Positions 48,051-63,449 of a DNA stretch of 64,000 nucleotides are shown in pieces. The stretch is from positions 1 through 64,000 of the forward strand of contig JAIUMV010000017.1 in assembly GCA_022565395.1 (NCBI GenBank), written 5' to 3'. The position numbers and the translations under genes are program-made. The notes under the pieces are model-generated. The model was given only the letters and a program-made list of their open reading frames with translations, searched no databases and had not been told where the DNA came from. Each line of letters begins with the position of its first letter. Positions within the stretch are counted from its first letter, which is position 1. The stretch comes from Marinobacter sp. (lineage in GTDB: Bacteria > Pseudomonadota > Gammaproteobacteria > Pseudomonadales > Oleiphilaceae).

Positions 48051-49307
48051 TTAACCGCGGTATACCGGGAAGCGGGCACACACAGCCTGTACCTGCTCAC
48101 GCACACGGGCAATGGTCTGCTCGTTATTGATGTCGTCGAGAATGTCGCACATCCAGGTCGCCAGCTCACGGCACTCAGCTTCACCAAAGCCACGCGTGGT
48201 GATGGCCGGGGTCCCGACGCGCAGGCCAGAAGTGACAAAGGGTGAACGGGGGTCATTGGGAACAGCGTTCTTGTTGACCGTAATATGGGCCTTACCGAGG
48301 GCGGCATCCGCGTCCTTACCGGTAATGTCCTGCTTGATCAGGCTGACCAGGAACAGGTGGTTCTTGGTGCCACCGGAAACCACATCAAAGCCGCGCTCAA
48401 CGAACACGTCCGCCATGGCAGCAGCATTCTTCACCACTTGTTGCTGGTAGGTCTTGAACTCGTCGCTCATGGCCTCCTTGAAACAGATGGCCTTGGCGGC
48501 AATCACATGCATCAGGGGACCACCCTGGCCGCCGGGGAACACGGCGGAGTTCAGTTTTTTGTGCAGGTCTTCATCAGCACAGGCCAGAATAAGACCGCCA
48601 CGAGGACCGCGCAGGGTCTTGTGGGTGGTGGTGGTAACCACGTGAGCATGAGGCATGGGGTCAGGATAGACACCGGCTGCCACCAGACCTGCCACGTGCG
48701 CCATGTCCACAAACAGATAGGCGCCTACTTTGTCAGCAATGGCGCGGAAGCGGGCAAAATCCAGCTCCTGGGAGTAGGCGGAGAAACCAGCGATAACCAT
48801 CTTGGGCTTGTGCTCAACTGCCAGACGCTCGACTTCGTCATAGTCGATCAGGCCGGTTTCCGGGTTCAGGCCATACTGCACCGCGTTGTAGATCTTACCA
48901 GAGAAGCTGACAGAGGCACCGTGGGTCAGGTGACCACCGTGCGCGAGGCTCATGCCCAGCACCGTATCACCCGGCTGCAACAAGGCCATAAACACCGCAG
49001 AATTGGCCTGGGAACCCGAGTGAGGCTGCACGTTGGCATAGGCTGCACCGAACAGCTCTTTGGCGCGGTCAATGGCCAGCTGCTCAGCGACGTCAACGTA
49101 CTCGCAGCCACCGTAGTAACGCTTGCCGGGGTAGCCTTCGGCATACTTGTTGGTCAGCACACTGCCCTGAGCTTCCATTACCCGCGGGCTGGTGTAGTTT
49201 TCGGAAGCTATCAGCTCAATGTGCGCTTCCTGACGCTTCTCCTCTGCCTGCATGGCATTCCAGAGTTCGTCGTCAAAACCGGCGATTTTCATATCACGAT
49301 TAAACAT
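48051..49307 (-). CDS. glyA: Serine hydroxymethyltransferase
   Basis: 418 residues of PLP fold type I. It interconverts serine and glycine with tetrahydrofolate and supplies one-carbon units. [38 protein letters not shown] and the PLP lysine segment [15 protein letters not shown] are all present. The first Met (MFNRDMKI) is used here; an ATG five codons later is possible. First gene of glyA-nrdR-rib cluster. Confidence 0.97.
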   Translation of the reverse strand: MFNRDMKIAGFDDELWNAMQAEEKRQEAHIELIASENYTSPRVMEAQGSVLTNKYAEGYPGKRYYGGCEYVDVAEQLAIDRAKELFGAAYANVQPHSGSQANSAVFMALLQPGDTVLGMSLAHGGHLTHGASVSFSGKIYNAVQYGLNPETGLIDYDEVERLAVEHKPKMVIAGFSAYSQELDFARFRAIADKVGAYLFVDMAHVAGLVAAGVYPDPMPHAHVVTTTTHKTLRGPRGGLILACADEDLHKKLNSAVFPGGQGGPLMHVIAAKAICFKEAMSDEFKTYQQQVVKNAAAMADVFVERGFDVVSGGTKNHLFLVSLIKQDITGKDADAALGKAHITVNKNAVPNDPRSPFVTSGLRVGTPAITTRGFGEAECRELATWMCDILDDINNEQTIARVREQVQAVCARFPVYRG

Positions 49308-49547
49308 GGATGTGCTGCCCCTGTCTGTATGGCTTGGCCCGGAGCAAATTCACGCCCACGGAACCCCTGAAAATTTGGGCCGCTATTCTAGCTTGAAAAC
49401 GGGTGAAAAATCATCCTTTATACTGCCCGCAAATACCGGCATGCGGCCTATTCCGGTTTTGCGTCAATTGCTATCCCCGGGAGGTTTAGATACCTTACGG
49501 GTTTGATTTGTCAGCGGCCTTATCCCGGCTGCTTTTTTGATTTTTTG
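49308..49547. other. glyA-ettA intergenic region, promoter-bearing part
   Basis: No gene is visible. On the minus strand TAGAAT at 49390-49385 is a plausible glyA -10 without a good -35. On the plus strand TTGAAA (49393-49398) and TTTATA (49417-49422, 18-nt spacer) are a possible ettA promoter. Both are tentative. Confidence 0.4.
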
Positions 49548-49682
49548 TCACGGAATCCACGGAAGACGCGGACATGCACAGACAAAGAAAAAACTTTTTG
49601 TCATTTCGTCCGTGCATGTCCGTGTCGTCCGTGGCTGACCTTTAGTCGTTTTGCTGTTCCGCATCTTCCGTGGATTACGTGG
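49548..49682. repeat. Inverted-repeat element with CCACGGA/TCCGTGG arms
   Basis: The left arm 49557-49579 (CCACGGAAG...ATGCAC) and right arm 49612-49634 (GTGCATGTCC...CCGTGG) are 23 nt long and complementary at 21 positions, around an A/T-rich centre with GACAAA and TTTGTC. A further outer copy of the motif, CTTCCGTGGATTACGTGG, ends at 49682 and mirrors the sequence at the left edge. No coding potential. It ends 30 nt before ettA. Similar (TCCGTGTxxTCCGTGG) repeats are, as I recall, scattered across diverse bacterial genomes. Confidence 0.7.
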
Positions 49683-49711
49683 CATCAACCCTTCATGAGG
49701 ACCTAGCCAAT

Positions 49712-51373
49712 ATGGCCCAATACGTATATACCATGAACCGCGTGGGCAAGGTGGTTCCGCCCAAGCGGGAAATCCTGAAGGACATCTCTCTGAGTTTCTT
49801 CCCCGGCGCCAAGATTGGCGTGCTGGGCTTGAATGGTGCCGGTAAGTCGACTCTGCTGCGTATTATGGCGGGCGTGGATCAGGATTACATCGGCGAGGCC
49901 CGCCCTCAGCCCGGTATCAAGGTGGGCTACCTGCCGCAGGAACCGCAGCTGGATGACAGCAAGACGGTACGTGAGATTGTTGAGGAGGCCACGCAGGGTA
50001 TTCGGGATGCCTTGGCCGAGCTCGACCAGGTGTACGCAGCCTATGCCGAACCCGATGCTGATTTCGACGCCCTGGCCAAAAAACAGGGTGAGCTGGAAGC
50101 GTACATTCAGGCGACTGATGGTCACGACCTGGACCGCAAACTGGAAGTGGCCGCTGACGCCCTGCGCCTGCCCGCCTGGGACGCACCGGTAAAGAACCTG
50201 TCCGGTGGTGAACGCCGCCGGGTGGCCCTGTGTCGCCTACTGCTGTCCGGGCCGGACATGCTACTGCTGGACGAGCCTACCAACCACCTGGATGCCGAAT
50301 CTGTTGCCTGGCTGGAGCGCTTCCTGCACGACTACCCGGGCACTGTGGTCGCCATTACCCATGACCGTTACTTCCTGGACAACGTAGCGGGCTGGATTCT
50401 GGAGCTTGACCGCGGCCACGGCATCCCCTTCGAAGGTAACTACAGCCAGTGGCTGGCGGCCAAGGAGAAGCGCCTGGAAATAGAGGCCAAGCAGGAGGCT
50501 GCGCGCCAGAAGAGCATCAAGCACGAACTGGAGTGGGTACGCAGCAATGCCAAGGGCCGTCAGGCCAAGAGCAAGGCTCGCCTGTCACGCTTTGAGGAAA
50601 TGAGCTCCCAGGACTTCCAGAAGCGTAACGAAACCAACGAACTCTACATTCCACCGGGGCCCCGCCTGGGTGACAAGGTAATCGAGGTGGAGGGTATCAG
50701 TAAGTCCTTTGATGACCGGCTACTCTACGAAAACGTGTCCTTCCGCGTCGCGCCTGGCGCCATTGTTGGCATCATCGGTGGTAACGGTGCCGGCAAATCC
50801 ACCCTGTTCCGCATGCTGGCAGGCCAGGACACCCCCAACACCGGCACCATCACGCTGGGGGAAACCGTCCAGCGGGCCTATGTTGATCAGATGCGCGATC
50901 TGGATGGCAGCAAGACCGTATGGGAAGAGCTGAGCGACGGCCAGGATATTATCCGGGTCGGCAATTACGAAACCCCGTCCCGGGCCTACGTGGGCCGCTT
51001 CAATTTCAAGGGCTCGGACCAGCAAAAACGGGTAGGCGACCTGTCCGGCGGTGAGCGTAACCGCCTGCACCTAGCCAAGCTGCTGAAGGAGGGTGGCAAT
51101 GTCCTGCTGCTGGACGAACCCACCAACGATCTGGACGTTGAAACCCTTCGGGCACTGGAAGAGGCACTGCTGAACTTCCCCGGTTCCGCCCTGGTGATCT
51201 CACACGACCGCTGGTTCCTGGACCGGGTGGCAACCCACATCCTTGCCTTTGAGGATGACGGCGAGGTGGTCTTTTTTGAGGGTAACTTCAGTGAGTACGA
51301 TGAAGACCACAAGAAACGTAAAGGCGACTCCGCCATGGTACCCCAGCGTATGAAGTACAAGAAGCTGGCCTAA
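49712..51373 (+). CDS. ettA: EttA, energy-dependent translational throttle ABC-F ATPase
   Basis: 553 residues from MAQYVYTMNRVGKVVPPKREIL, the conserved start; an upstream ATG in the repeat is not used. Two ABC domains: Walker A GLNGAGKST and GGNGAGKST, signatures LSGGERRRVALCRLL and LSGGERNRLHLAKLL, and DEPTNHLD/DEPTNDLD. The arm and the linker (P-site tRNA interaction motif) lie between. It binds the ribosomal E site and gates the first elongation step by ADP/ATP ratio. Formerly annotated as ABC transporter YjjK. Confidence 0.95.
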   Translation: MAQYVYTMNRVGKVVPPKREILKDISLSFFPGAKIGVLGLNGAGKSTLLRIMAGVDQDYIGEARPQPGIKVGYLPQEPQLDDSKTVREIVEEATQGIRDALAELDQVYAAYAEPDADFDALAKKQGELEAYIQATDGHDLDRKLEVAADALRLPAWDAPVKNLSGGERRRVALCRLLLSGPDMLLLDEPTNHLDAESVAWLERFLHDYPGTVVAITHDRYFLDNVAGWILELDRGHGIPFEGNYSQWLAAKEKRLEIEAKQEAARQKSIKHELEWVRSNAKGRQAKSKARLSRFEEMSSQDFQKRNETNELYIPPGPRLGDKVIEVEGISKSFDDRLLYENVSFRVAPGAIVGIIGGNGAGKSTLFRMLAGQDTPNTGTITLGETVQRAYVDQMRDLDGSKTVWEELSDGQDIIRVGNYETPSRAYVGRFNFKGSDQQKRVGDLSGGERNRLHLAKLLKEGGNVLLLDEPTNDLDVETLRALEEALLNFPGSALVISHDRWFLDRVATHILAFEDDGEVVFFEGNFSEYDEDHKKRKGDSAMVPQRMKYKKLA

Positions 51374-51457
51374 GCGCCGCTACTGCCCTCACCCTCCCTG
51401 CCCAGGGCGGGTGAGGCGCGCCACCCCTGATGCTCCCCAACCTGCAATGGATTCTCC

Positions 51458-52837
51458 ATGGCCAAAACCAAAACCGCCTACGTATGCACCGAGTGTGGCG
51501 CTGACTATTCCAAGTGGCAAGGCCAGTGCACCGCTTGCCAGAGCTGGAACACCATCAGCGAAGTCCGCGGCGTAAGCGGCAGCGCCAGCAAAGGCGCCCG
51601 GGGCGCACGGTTTGAAGGCTACGCCGGCACCCTGTCCGCAGTGCAGTCCCTCAGCGAAATCAGCCTGCAGGAACAGGCCCGCATCAGCACCGGTGTGCAG
51701 GAGTTTGACCGGGTACTTGGCGGCGGACTGGTGGAGGGCTCCGCGGTGCTGATGGGCGGACACCCTGGCGCAGGCAAAAGCACGCTGCTGCTGCAGACTG
51801 TGTGCCACCTGGCCAGCAACGTACCCGCACTGTACGTTACTGGCGAGGAGTCCCTGCAACAGGTTGCCATGCGCGCGCGCCGCCTGGGACTACCCACCGA
51901 TGCGCTGAACATGCTGTCGGAAACCAGTGTCGAGCGCATTATCCAGATAGCGGAAACCGAGCAACCCCGGGTGCTGGTTATAGACAGTATCCAGGTGATG
52001 CATGTGGCGGATATTGAATCCGCTCCTGGCAGTGTTTCCCAGGTGCGCGAGGCGGCGGCGTTTCTTACCCGTTTCGCCAAGCAAACTGGCACCATTCTGT
52101 TTCTGGTGGGGCACGTTACCAAGGACGGCTCCCTCGCTGGCCCGAAGGTGCTGGAGCACATGATTGACTGCTCAGTCCTGCTGGAGGGCTCCAGTGACAG
52201 CCGCTACCGCACCCTGCGCGGCATCAAGAACCGGTTTGGCGCGGTGAATGAGCTGGGGGTGTTCGCCATGGTGGAGCAGGGACTGAAAGAGGTTAAGAAC
52301 CCCAGCGCCATCTTCCTCAACCGGGGCGAGGATGAGGCTCCAGGCAGCGTGGTCATGGTGATCTGGGAAGGCACCCGCCCCATGCTGGTGGAGATTCAGG
52401 CCTTGGTGGACATGGCTCAGGGTAGTTATCCGCGGCGGGTGGCCGTTGGCCTCGACCAGAACCGCCTGGCCATGTTGCTCGCAGTACTGCACCGCCACGG
52501 TGGGCTGCATATCGCCGATCAGGACGTATTTGTGAACGTGGTGGGCGGCGTCAAGGTATCGGAAACCAGCGCTGATCTGGCACTACTGGCGGCCATTGTA
52601 TCCTCCTTCCGGGACCGCGCCCTGCCCCAGGACCTGGTGATCTTTGGTGAGGTGGGACTGTCTGGCGAAATACGACCGGTGCCCAACGGCCAGGAGCGCA
52701 TCCACGAGGCCGCCAAGCATGGATTCCGCCGGGCCATTGTGCCCAAGGCCAACGCCCCCAGAAAGCCACTGGAGAACATGAAAGTGGTACCGGTCAACAA
52801 GCTCAGCGACGCGCTGGCGGCTCTCGATGACCTGTAA
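51458..52837 (+). CDS. radA: DNA repair protein RadA (Sms)
   Basis: 459 residues. Zinc finger Cys10, Cys13, Cys24, Cys27; RecA-like ATPase with Walker A GGHPGAGKST near residue 100 and the RadA-specific KNRFG motif; C-terminal Lon-protease-like domain (about 290-450) without an apparent protease catalytic pair. It is a branch-migration helicase in recombination. It follows ettA by 84 nt and faces the PilZ gene, as PA4609/PA4608 do in P. aeruginosa. Confidence 0.96.
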   Translation: MAKTKTAYVCTECGADYSKWQGQCTACQSWNTISEVRGVSGSASKGARGARFEGYAGTLSAVQSLSEISLQEQARISTGVQEFDRVLGGGLVEGSAVLMGGHPGAGKSTLLLQTVCHLASNVPALYVTGEESLQQVAMRARRLGLPTDALNMLSETSVERIIQIAETEQPRVLVIDSIQVMHVADIESAPGSVSQVREAAAFLTRFAKQTGTILFLVGHVTKDGSLAGPKVLEHMIDCSVLLEGSSDSRYRTLRGIKNRFGAVNELGVFAMVEQGLKEVKNPSAIFLNRGEDEAPGSVVMVIWEGTRPMLVEIQALVDMAQGSYPRRVAVGLDQNRLAMLLAVLHRHGGLHIADQDVFVNVVGGVKVSETSADLALLAAIVSSFRDRALPQDLVIFGEVGLSGEIRPVPNGQERIHEAAKHGFRRAIVPKANAPRKPLENMKVVPVNKLSDALAALDDL

Positions 52838-52845
52838 TCCAGCCC

Positions 52846-53220
52846 TTAACCGCCCGCCAGCTGACTGAGCTCTCGCTCCAGCAACGACTGGTCGCCCAGA
52901 TTAAGCTCCACCAGACGACGCAGGTGTGTGGCACTATCGAGGTCAATATAGCGTATCTCAAAACCCAGCTGGTCCGCCTCGGTATGGCGTAACTCCACCG
53001 CCAGCACAATACCGCTGGCATGTTCGTCCAGGTCGATGGTGATTTCAAAAGGACTGGTCAGCGGCGCCTTCCAGCCCTCTGGGCGGCGCACCAGCACGCC
53101 TTTGAGGGAAATATCCAGCAGTTCACTGGACCAGGTATTGTCCTGGCAGTGCAAGCTGCAGGGGGCATCAAACAACACCCGGCTGAAGCGACGGCGGTTA
53201 TCGGGGTCTCGGCTGGCCAA
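52846..53220 (-). CDS. PilZ-domain c-di-GMP receptor, MapZ-like
   Basis: 124 residues with a TTG start; no in-frame ATG is close and a stop lies six codons upstream. The c-di-GMP motifs are complete: RRRFSR (9-14) and D-x-S-x-x-G (Asp36, Ser38, Gly41). The C-terminal HLRRLVELNLGDQSLLERELSQL is nearly as in P. aeruginosa PA4608/MapZ as I recall it, which also adjoins radA. MapZ binds chemotaxis methyltransferase CheR1 and alters motility. By analogy this may link c-di-GMP to chemotaxis. Confidence 0.87.
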   Translation of the reverse strand: MASRDPDNRRRFSRVLFDAPCSLHCQDNTWSSELLDISLKGVLVRRPEGWKAPLTSPFEITIDLDEHASGIVLAVELRHTEADQLGFEIRYIDLDSATHLRRLVELNLGDQSLLERELSQLAGG

Positions 53221-53353
53221 GTGGCGGGTACTCCATCAATGATTGCCTGACACGGAGCCACTGATACCTTGTCATCAGCGGCTCCCTAAACTATAGGCTC
53301 TCGGCTGTCATCCCGCCACTGGCACGCCCGCACACGACGGGTCCGGCCCGGGC

Positions 53354-54418
53354 TCAGTCGTGGTACTGGCCGCTCAACTCCACCACAGCTTCGATAAAGG
53401 CACCCGCGTTGGCAGGGTCCACATCCGGCGTGATGCCATGGCCGAGGTTAAAGATATGGCCAGTGCCGCGACCAAAGCGCTCAAGAATGTAGGCAACCTC
53501 CTCGCGGATACGGGCGGGCGGCGCGTACAACATACTGGGGTCCATATTGCCCTGCAGAGCCACACGGTCACCCACCCGGGCGCGAGCAGCCCGGATATCG
53601 GTAGTCCAGTCCAGCCCCAGTGCATCGGCACCGGCATCAGCCATCTGCTCCAGCCACTGACCACCGTTTTTGGTGAACAGGATGACTGGAACCCGACGCC
53701 CCTCATACTCACGGATCAGGCCATCAACGATGCGCTTCATGTAGCTCAGGGAGAAGGCCTCATAGGCCCAGCTACTCAGCGAGCCACCCCAGGTATCAAA
53801 GATCTGTACCGCCTGGGCCCCCGCTCTGATCTGGGCGTTCAGGTAGTCTGTCACCGCATCGGCAAGCTTGCTCAGCAGCCCGTGCATGACCTCTGGCTCA
53901 GCGTACATCAGCCGTTTGGCCTCACGGAAGTCCTTGGAGGAACCGCCCTCTACCATGTAGGTGGCCAGCGTCCAGGGGCTGCCGGAAAAGCCGATCAGCG
54001 GCACCCGGCCACCGAGGGCGCTGCGAATGGTGCTGACCGCCCGCATGACATAGTCCAGATCAACTTCGGCATTGAGGCTGGGCAGGGCCGCCACATCAGC
54101 CGCACTGCGAACGGTACGCTTGAAACGGGGCCCTTCGCCCGTCTCAAAGTAGAGCCCCAGGCCCATGGCGTCCGGAATGGTCAGAATATCGGAGAACAGA
54201 ATGGCGGCATCCAGCGGATAACGCTCCAGCGGCTGCAGGGTCACTTCGCAGGCCAGTTCGGCGTTCTTGCACAGGCTCATAAAATCGCCAGCCTTGGCAC
54301 GTGTTGCGCGGTACTCCGGCAGATAGCGGCCGGCCTGGCGCATCATCCATACCGGCGTGCGATCCACCGGCTCACGGAGCAATGCCTTCAGGAAGCGATC
54401 ATTTTTGAGTTCACTCAT
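53354..54418 (-). CDS. hemE: Uroporphyrinogen decarboxylase
   Basis: 354 residues, full length. It decarboxylates uroporphyrinogen III to coproporphyrinogen III in haem synthesis. The conserved [16 protein letters not shown] (about 21-36) and [17 protein letters not shown] segments are present, as is the catalytic Asp in [14 protein letters not shown]. It follows gltD after a terminator, the same order as in Pseudomonas. Confidence 0.97.
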   Translation of the reverse strand: MSELKNDRFLKALLREPVDRTPVWMMRQAGRYLPEYRATRAKAGDFMSLCKNAELACEVTLQPLERYPLDAAILFSDILTIPDAMGLGLYFETGEGPRFKRTVRSAADVAALPSLNAEVDLDYVMRAVSTIRSALGGRVPLIGFSGSPWTLATYMVEGGSSKDFREAKRLMYAEPEVMHGLLSKLADAVTDYLNAQIRAGAQAVQIFDTWGGSLSSWAYEAFSLSYMKRIVDGLIREYEGRRVPVILFTKNGGQWLEQMADAGADALGLDWTTDIRAARARVGDRVALQGNMDPSMLYAPPARIREEVAYILERFGRGTGHIFNLGHGITPDVDPANAGAFIEAVVELSGQYHD

Positions 54419-54476
54419 GCCAAAGCCTCAACTAGTCATCTGTATCAAGTGCGGCCATGATAATGGTTACAGGCCA

Positions 54477-54512
54477 ATAAAAAAGGGCAGGCGGAAACTT
54501 TCCTGCCTGCCC
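54477..54512 (-). terminator. intrinsic terminator of gltBD
   Basis: GGGCAGGC (54485-54492) and GCCTGCCC (54505-54512) with a 12-nt loop; on the minus strand the stem is followed by TTTTTTATT. It separates gltD from hemE. Confidence 0.9.
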
Positions 54513-54533
54513 TTGGCGTTTCCCTGACCGGAA

Positions 54534-60475
<5,942 letters not shown>

Positions 60476-60567
60476 AAGCTTTCTCTCGCATCGAAATACG
60501 TTTTCAATCAGGCAGCGTGCACCATTTTGAGGCCCTCGCGCCTGACACTGAAAAAAACGGGCGGACA

Positions 60568-60596
60568 ACTATACACACCAGCCATATTCAAATCAA
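60568..60596 (-). promoter_or_regulatory. gltBD promoter
   Basis: TTGATT (60596-60591), 17-nt spacer and TATAGT (60573-60568) on the minus strand, 93 nt before the gltB ATG, in the 280-nt gap after damX. A start from here excludes the longer gltB frame. Confidence 0.7.
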
Positions 60597-60755
60597 ACAG
60601 GGCGCCGGTATGCACAGGCATGTCTATACGAAGATAACGAAAGAAGGGGCTGATTTGAAAGACCAAATAGTTTGGGAGGTGGTCCTGAAAATTCGATCTC
60701 ACCGCAGCGCCGAAACAGCCCAAAGCCTGCCCCTGGCGCAAAATCAGCCATCACA

Positions 60756-62324
60756 TCAGTATGAATCGAAACGCCTGATCCAGGGCGATTGCGCCCGCAA
60801 AGCCGGCGGCAGGGCTGCAACTGCTTGCTGGGCGGCTTCCCGAGAGGGGTACTGGCCGGATATCACGACAAACCAATCCCGCCCATCCCGCTTCGTCAAG
60901 GTGTAACGGGCAACAGTCAACGTCGGGTGCTGATCCATAAAGCGCAGCGCCGTGCGCTCTTCGAAACCTGCCACCAACTGCAAGGTAAAGCCTTCCTGCA
61001 CCCTCAGGGCCGCTATATCCTGAAAACGCTCCGGTCGGGCAGGCTTAAAACCTGCAGCCTCAGGCGCCGCTGCCGGCGCCGCAGGCTCTGGCTCTGGCGC
61101 AACAGCAGGAGCCGCCGCCAGCTCATCCGCCATACGCTCGCTTTCAGCACTCCCTGCAGGCGATTCCGTTGCCTGCACAGGCGTTTCCAATTCCGCGAAA
61201 ACAGGCTCCTCAGCAATATCTAGCGGCAGAGTCTCTGCCTGGACCGCCGGAGGCTCAGGCTCCAGCGTCACGTCGGGCTCAGGGATCGGCGGGGGCGCAT
61301 TCAAGGCTGGCTGGATGTCTGCCCAGGGTGAGTCGACATCCGGCCCCAAGCGCACTGTCGGCCGCTCCGGCAACGCTGGCAATTCGTCAGCCGCCACCAC
61401 CACAGGTTCCGGGTCACTATAAAACTGGCTGACCATATACCAGGAGCCCAGCAAGAGCACCACCGCGGCAGCAACCCAACGCCCGATATCAAGCCAGGGC
61501 AAAGGCTTCGCCCGCCGCACGGGGTTCGCGCTCTGGCCCGCATCCGCAAGCCCCAGCCATACCGCGGGCGCAACCCGCTTGAGGCGTGCAAAACTACCCT
61601 GACTGAGCTGCATCAGCTGGCGCGACATTTTACGACTAAGCAATACCGCAGGATCGCCACCTGCCTTCTGAATTCGGGGCTGGAGGTAGTGCGCAACATC
61701 GTCTTCATTGAGCGGCTTGAGGACAACCCCCTGGCATAGGCCATCCTGAGTGGATTCACCAGTAACAGGATCAACAGCCAATGCAGCTGCCAGCTCCTCG
61801 CCGCCGGTGAACACGGGCACCGCACACTGACTGCGATCGGCATTGCGGAAGGCAGCAAGCAGCAATCTGGGCAATTCGGGGGGCAACTGGTCGGCGTCAT
61901 CAAACAGCAACACCATACGCTTGCCTCGCCGCGTAGCGCTCTCGCTCCAACGAAAAAAATTGAAGATCGCGTCCCGGCCAGAGACACCTTCCGCCAGGCT
62001 TTGGTTGGCAAGCTGGAGCAATGATCGCGCTAACGCCCCCTCGCTGCTGATTTGACCCGGCTGCAAGCGGTGAAAGCTGAGCTGAGCTGCGTCCGCCTTG
62101 ACCAGCTCCACCAACAGACGAGTCTTTCCCGCCCCCCGGCCTCCAATGACAGCCAGCGCCTGGTCACCGAAGCCCACCAGGTGACGAAGGGTTTCCAGCG
62201 CCTGTTGCCGCTGGGCGCCAGTGAAGAACGGCTGATCCATGGCCAACGGATCGTCACTCAATTGGTACTGTGATTGCAGGCGCGGAAACAGTCCGCCCGG
62301 GTCTGGAGCGATGGATTCTTCCAT
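60756..62324 (-). CDS. damX: DamX-like AAA ATPase with SPOR domain
   Basis: 522 residues. The cytoplasmic AAA-type domain has Walker A GGRGAGKT (61-68) and Walker B MVLLFDDAD near 140. A single membrane span follows (about 280-300), then a Pro/Glu/Ala-rich periplasmic linker and a C-terminal SPOR domain (about 445-520, LQLVAGFEERTALRFM...) that binds denuded glycan at the septum. It sits after aroB as in E. coli and Vibrio. A role in cell division is inferred from the family. Confidence 0.88.
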   Translation of the reverse strand: MEESIAPDPGGLFPRLQSQYQLSDDPLAMDQPFFTGAQRQQALETLRHLVGFGDQALAVIGGRGAGKTRLLVELVKADAAQLSFHRLQPGQISSEGALARSLLQLANQSLAEGVSGRDAIFNFFRWSESATRRGKRMVLLFDDADQLPPELPRLLLAAFRNADRSQCAVPVFTGGEELAAALAVDPVTGESTQDGLCQGVVLKPLNEDDVAHYLQPRIQKAGGDPAVLLSRKMSRQLMQLSQGSFARLKRVAPAVWLGLADAGQSANPVRRAKPLPWLDIGRWVAAAVVLLLGSWYMVSQFYSDPEPVVVAADELPALPERPTVRLGPDVDSPWADIQPALNAPPPIPEPDVTLEPEPPAVQAETLPLDIAEEPVFAELETPVQATESPAGSAESERMADELAAAPAVAPEPEPAAPAAAPEAAGFKPARPERFQDIAALRVQEGFTLQLVAGFEERTALRFMDQHPTLTVARYTLTKRDGRDWFVVISGQYPSREAAQQAVAALPPALRAQSPWIRRFDSY

Positions 62325-62357
62325 CCGTAGCAGGCCTCTTAAAGAGTCAGTCCGTGA

Positions 62358-63449
62358 TCAATGATGGCAAAATGCAGCCAAGGTCTCGTCCAGGGCAGAC
62401 AATGGGAAGTCACCGGTAACACAGGCATCACCCAGCCCCTTCAACAGCACCAGCCGCAACGAACCATCAACATTTTTCTTATCCACAGCCATCAGCGTTT
62501 TGAAGTCGGCAGGCGTCATCTGCGCAGGCGGCTGCAGTGGCAAGTGAGCTGCAGCTAACATCCCGGCCACCCGAGCCCGATCAGCCTCAGTGATCCAACC
62601 CGCCCTGGCAGACAAGTCTGCTGCCATCAGCATACCGGTACCAACCGCTTCACCGTGAAGCCAGCTGCCGTAGCCGGTGTAGGTCTCTATCGCATGACCG
62701 AAGGTATGGCCCAGATTCAGAATAGCCCTCAGCCCCCCCTCTCGCTCGTCCGCCGCTACAACCTCGGCTTTGCAGGCACAGGAACGATAGATGGCCTCAG
62801 CTATGGGCTCGGGCTCCAGCCGCAACAGCGCCGGGATATGAGCCTCCAGCCAAGCCAGAAAATCCGGCTCACGGATCAAACCATACTTGATGACCTCCGC
62901 AAGCCCCGCAGGCAGCTCCCGATCCGGCAGTGTCTGCAAGGTATTGGTATCAATCAACACAGCTTCAGGCTGGTGAAAAGCACCTATCATGTTCTTGCCA
63001 AGGGGGTGATTGATACCGGTCTTGCCGCCCACGGAAGAGTCCACCTGGGATAACAGTGTGGTCGGAATCTGGATAAAGGGCACACCACGCTGATAGGCTG
63101 CAGCAGCGAACCCGGTCATATCACCCACCACGCCACCGCCCAAGGCAACCAGGGTCGTCTTACGACTATGGCGTGCGCGCAGCAAGGCATCGAAAATAAG
63201 ATTGAGGGTTTCCCAATTCTTGAACTGCTCTCCGTCAGGCAATATAACCTGATCAACCTGCTTGCCGGGAAAACAAGCGATAGCGGCCTCGAGATACAGG
63301 GGCGCAACCGTTTCATTGGTCACGACCATCACCTGCTTGCCCGCCACATAGGGCGTCAGATCCTGTTGACCCAGCAGGCCCTGACCAATAAAAATCGGAT
63401 AGCTGCGTTCACCCAGATCAACCGCCAGTTCACGCTGAATGTTGGGCAT
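62358..63449 (-). CDS. aroB: 3-dehydroquinate synthase
   Basis: 363 residues, complete. The NAD-binding and active-site segments [64 protein letters not shown] and [11 protein letters not shown] (zinc-ligand His) are intact. Second step of the shikimate pathway. It overlaps aroK by 20 nt and is followed by damX after 33 nt. Confidence 0.97.
   Translation of the reverse strand: MPNIQRELAVDLGERSYPIFIGQGLLGQQDLTPYVAGKQVMVVTNETVAPLYLEAAIACFPGKQVDQVILPDGEQFKNWETLNLIFDALLRARHSRKTTLVALGGGVVGDMTGFAAAAYQRGVPFIQIPTTLLSQVDSSVGGKTGINHPLGKNMIGAFHQPEAVLIDTNTLQTLPDRELPAGLAEVIKYGLIREPDFLAWLEAHIPALLRLEPEPIAEAIYRSCACKAEVVAADEREGGLRAILNLGHTFGHAIETYTGYGSWLHGEAVGTGMLMAADLSARAGWITEADRARVAGMLAAAHLPLQPPAQMTPADFKTLMAVDKKNVDGSLRLVLLKGLGDACVTGDFPLSALDETLAAFCHH

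Noticed and set aside
51387-51416. CCTCACCC...GGGTGAGG inverted repeat between ettA and radA as a terminator
   Set aside because: Loop of 14 nt and no T-run; it may be a pause site but evidence is thin.
60517-60906. 129-codon plus-strand frame between gltB and damX
   Set aside because: It runs across the gltB promoter and the damX 3' end and has no recognisable features.
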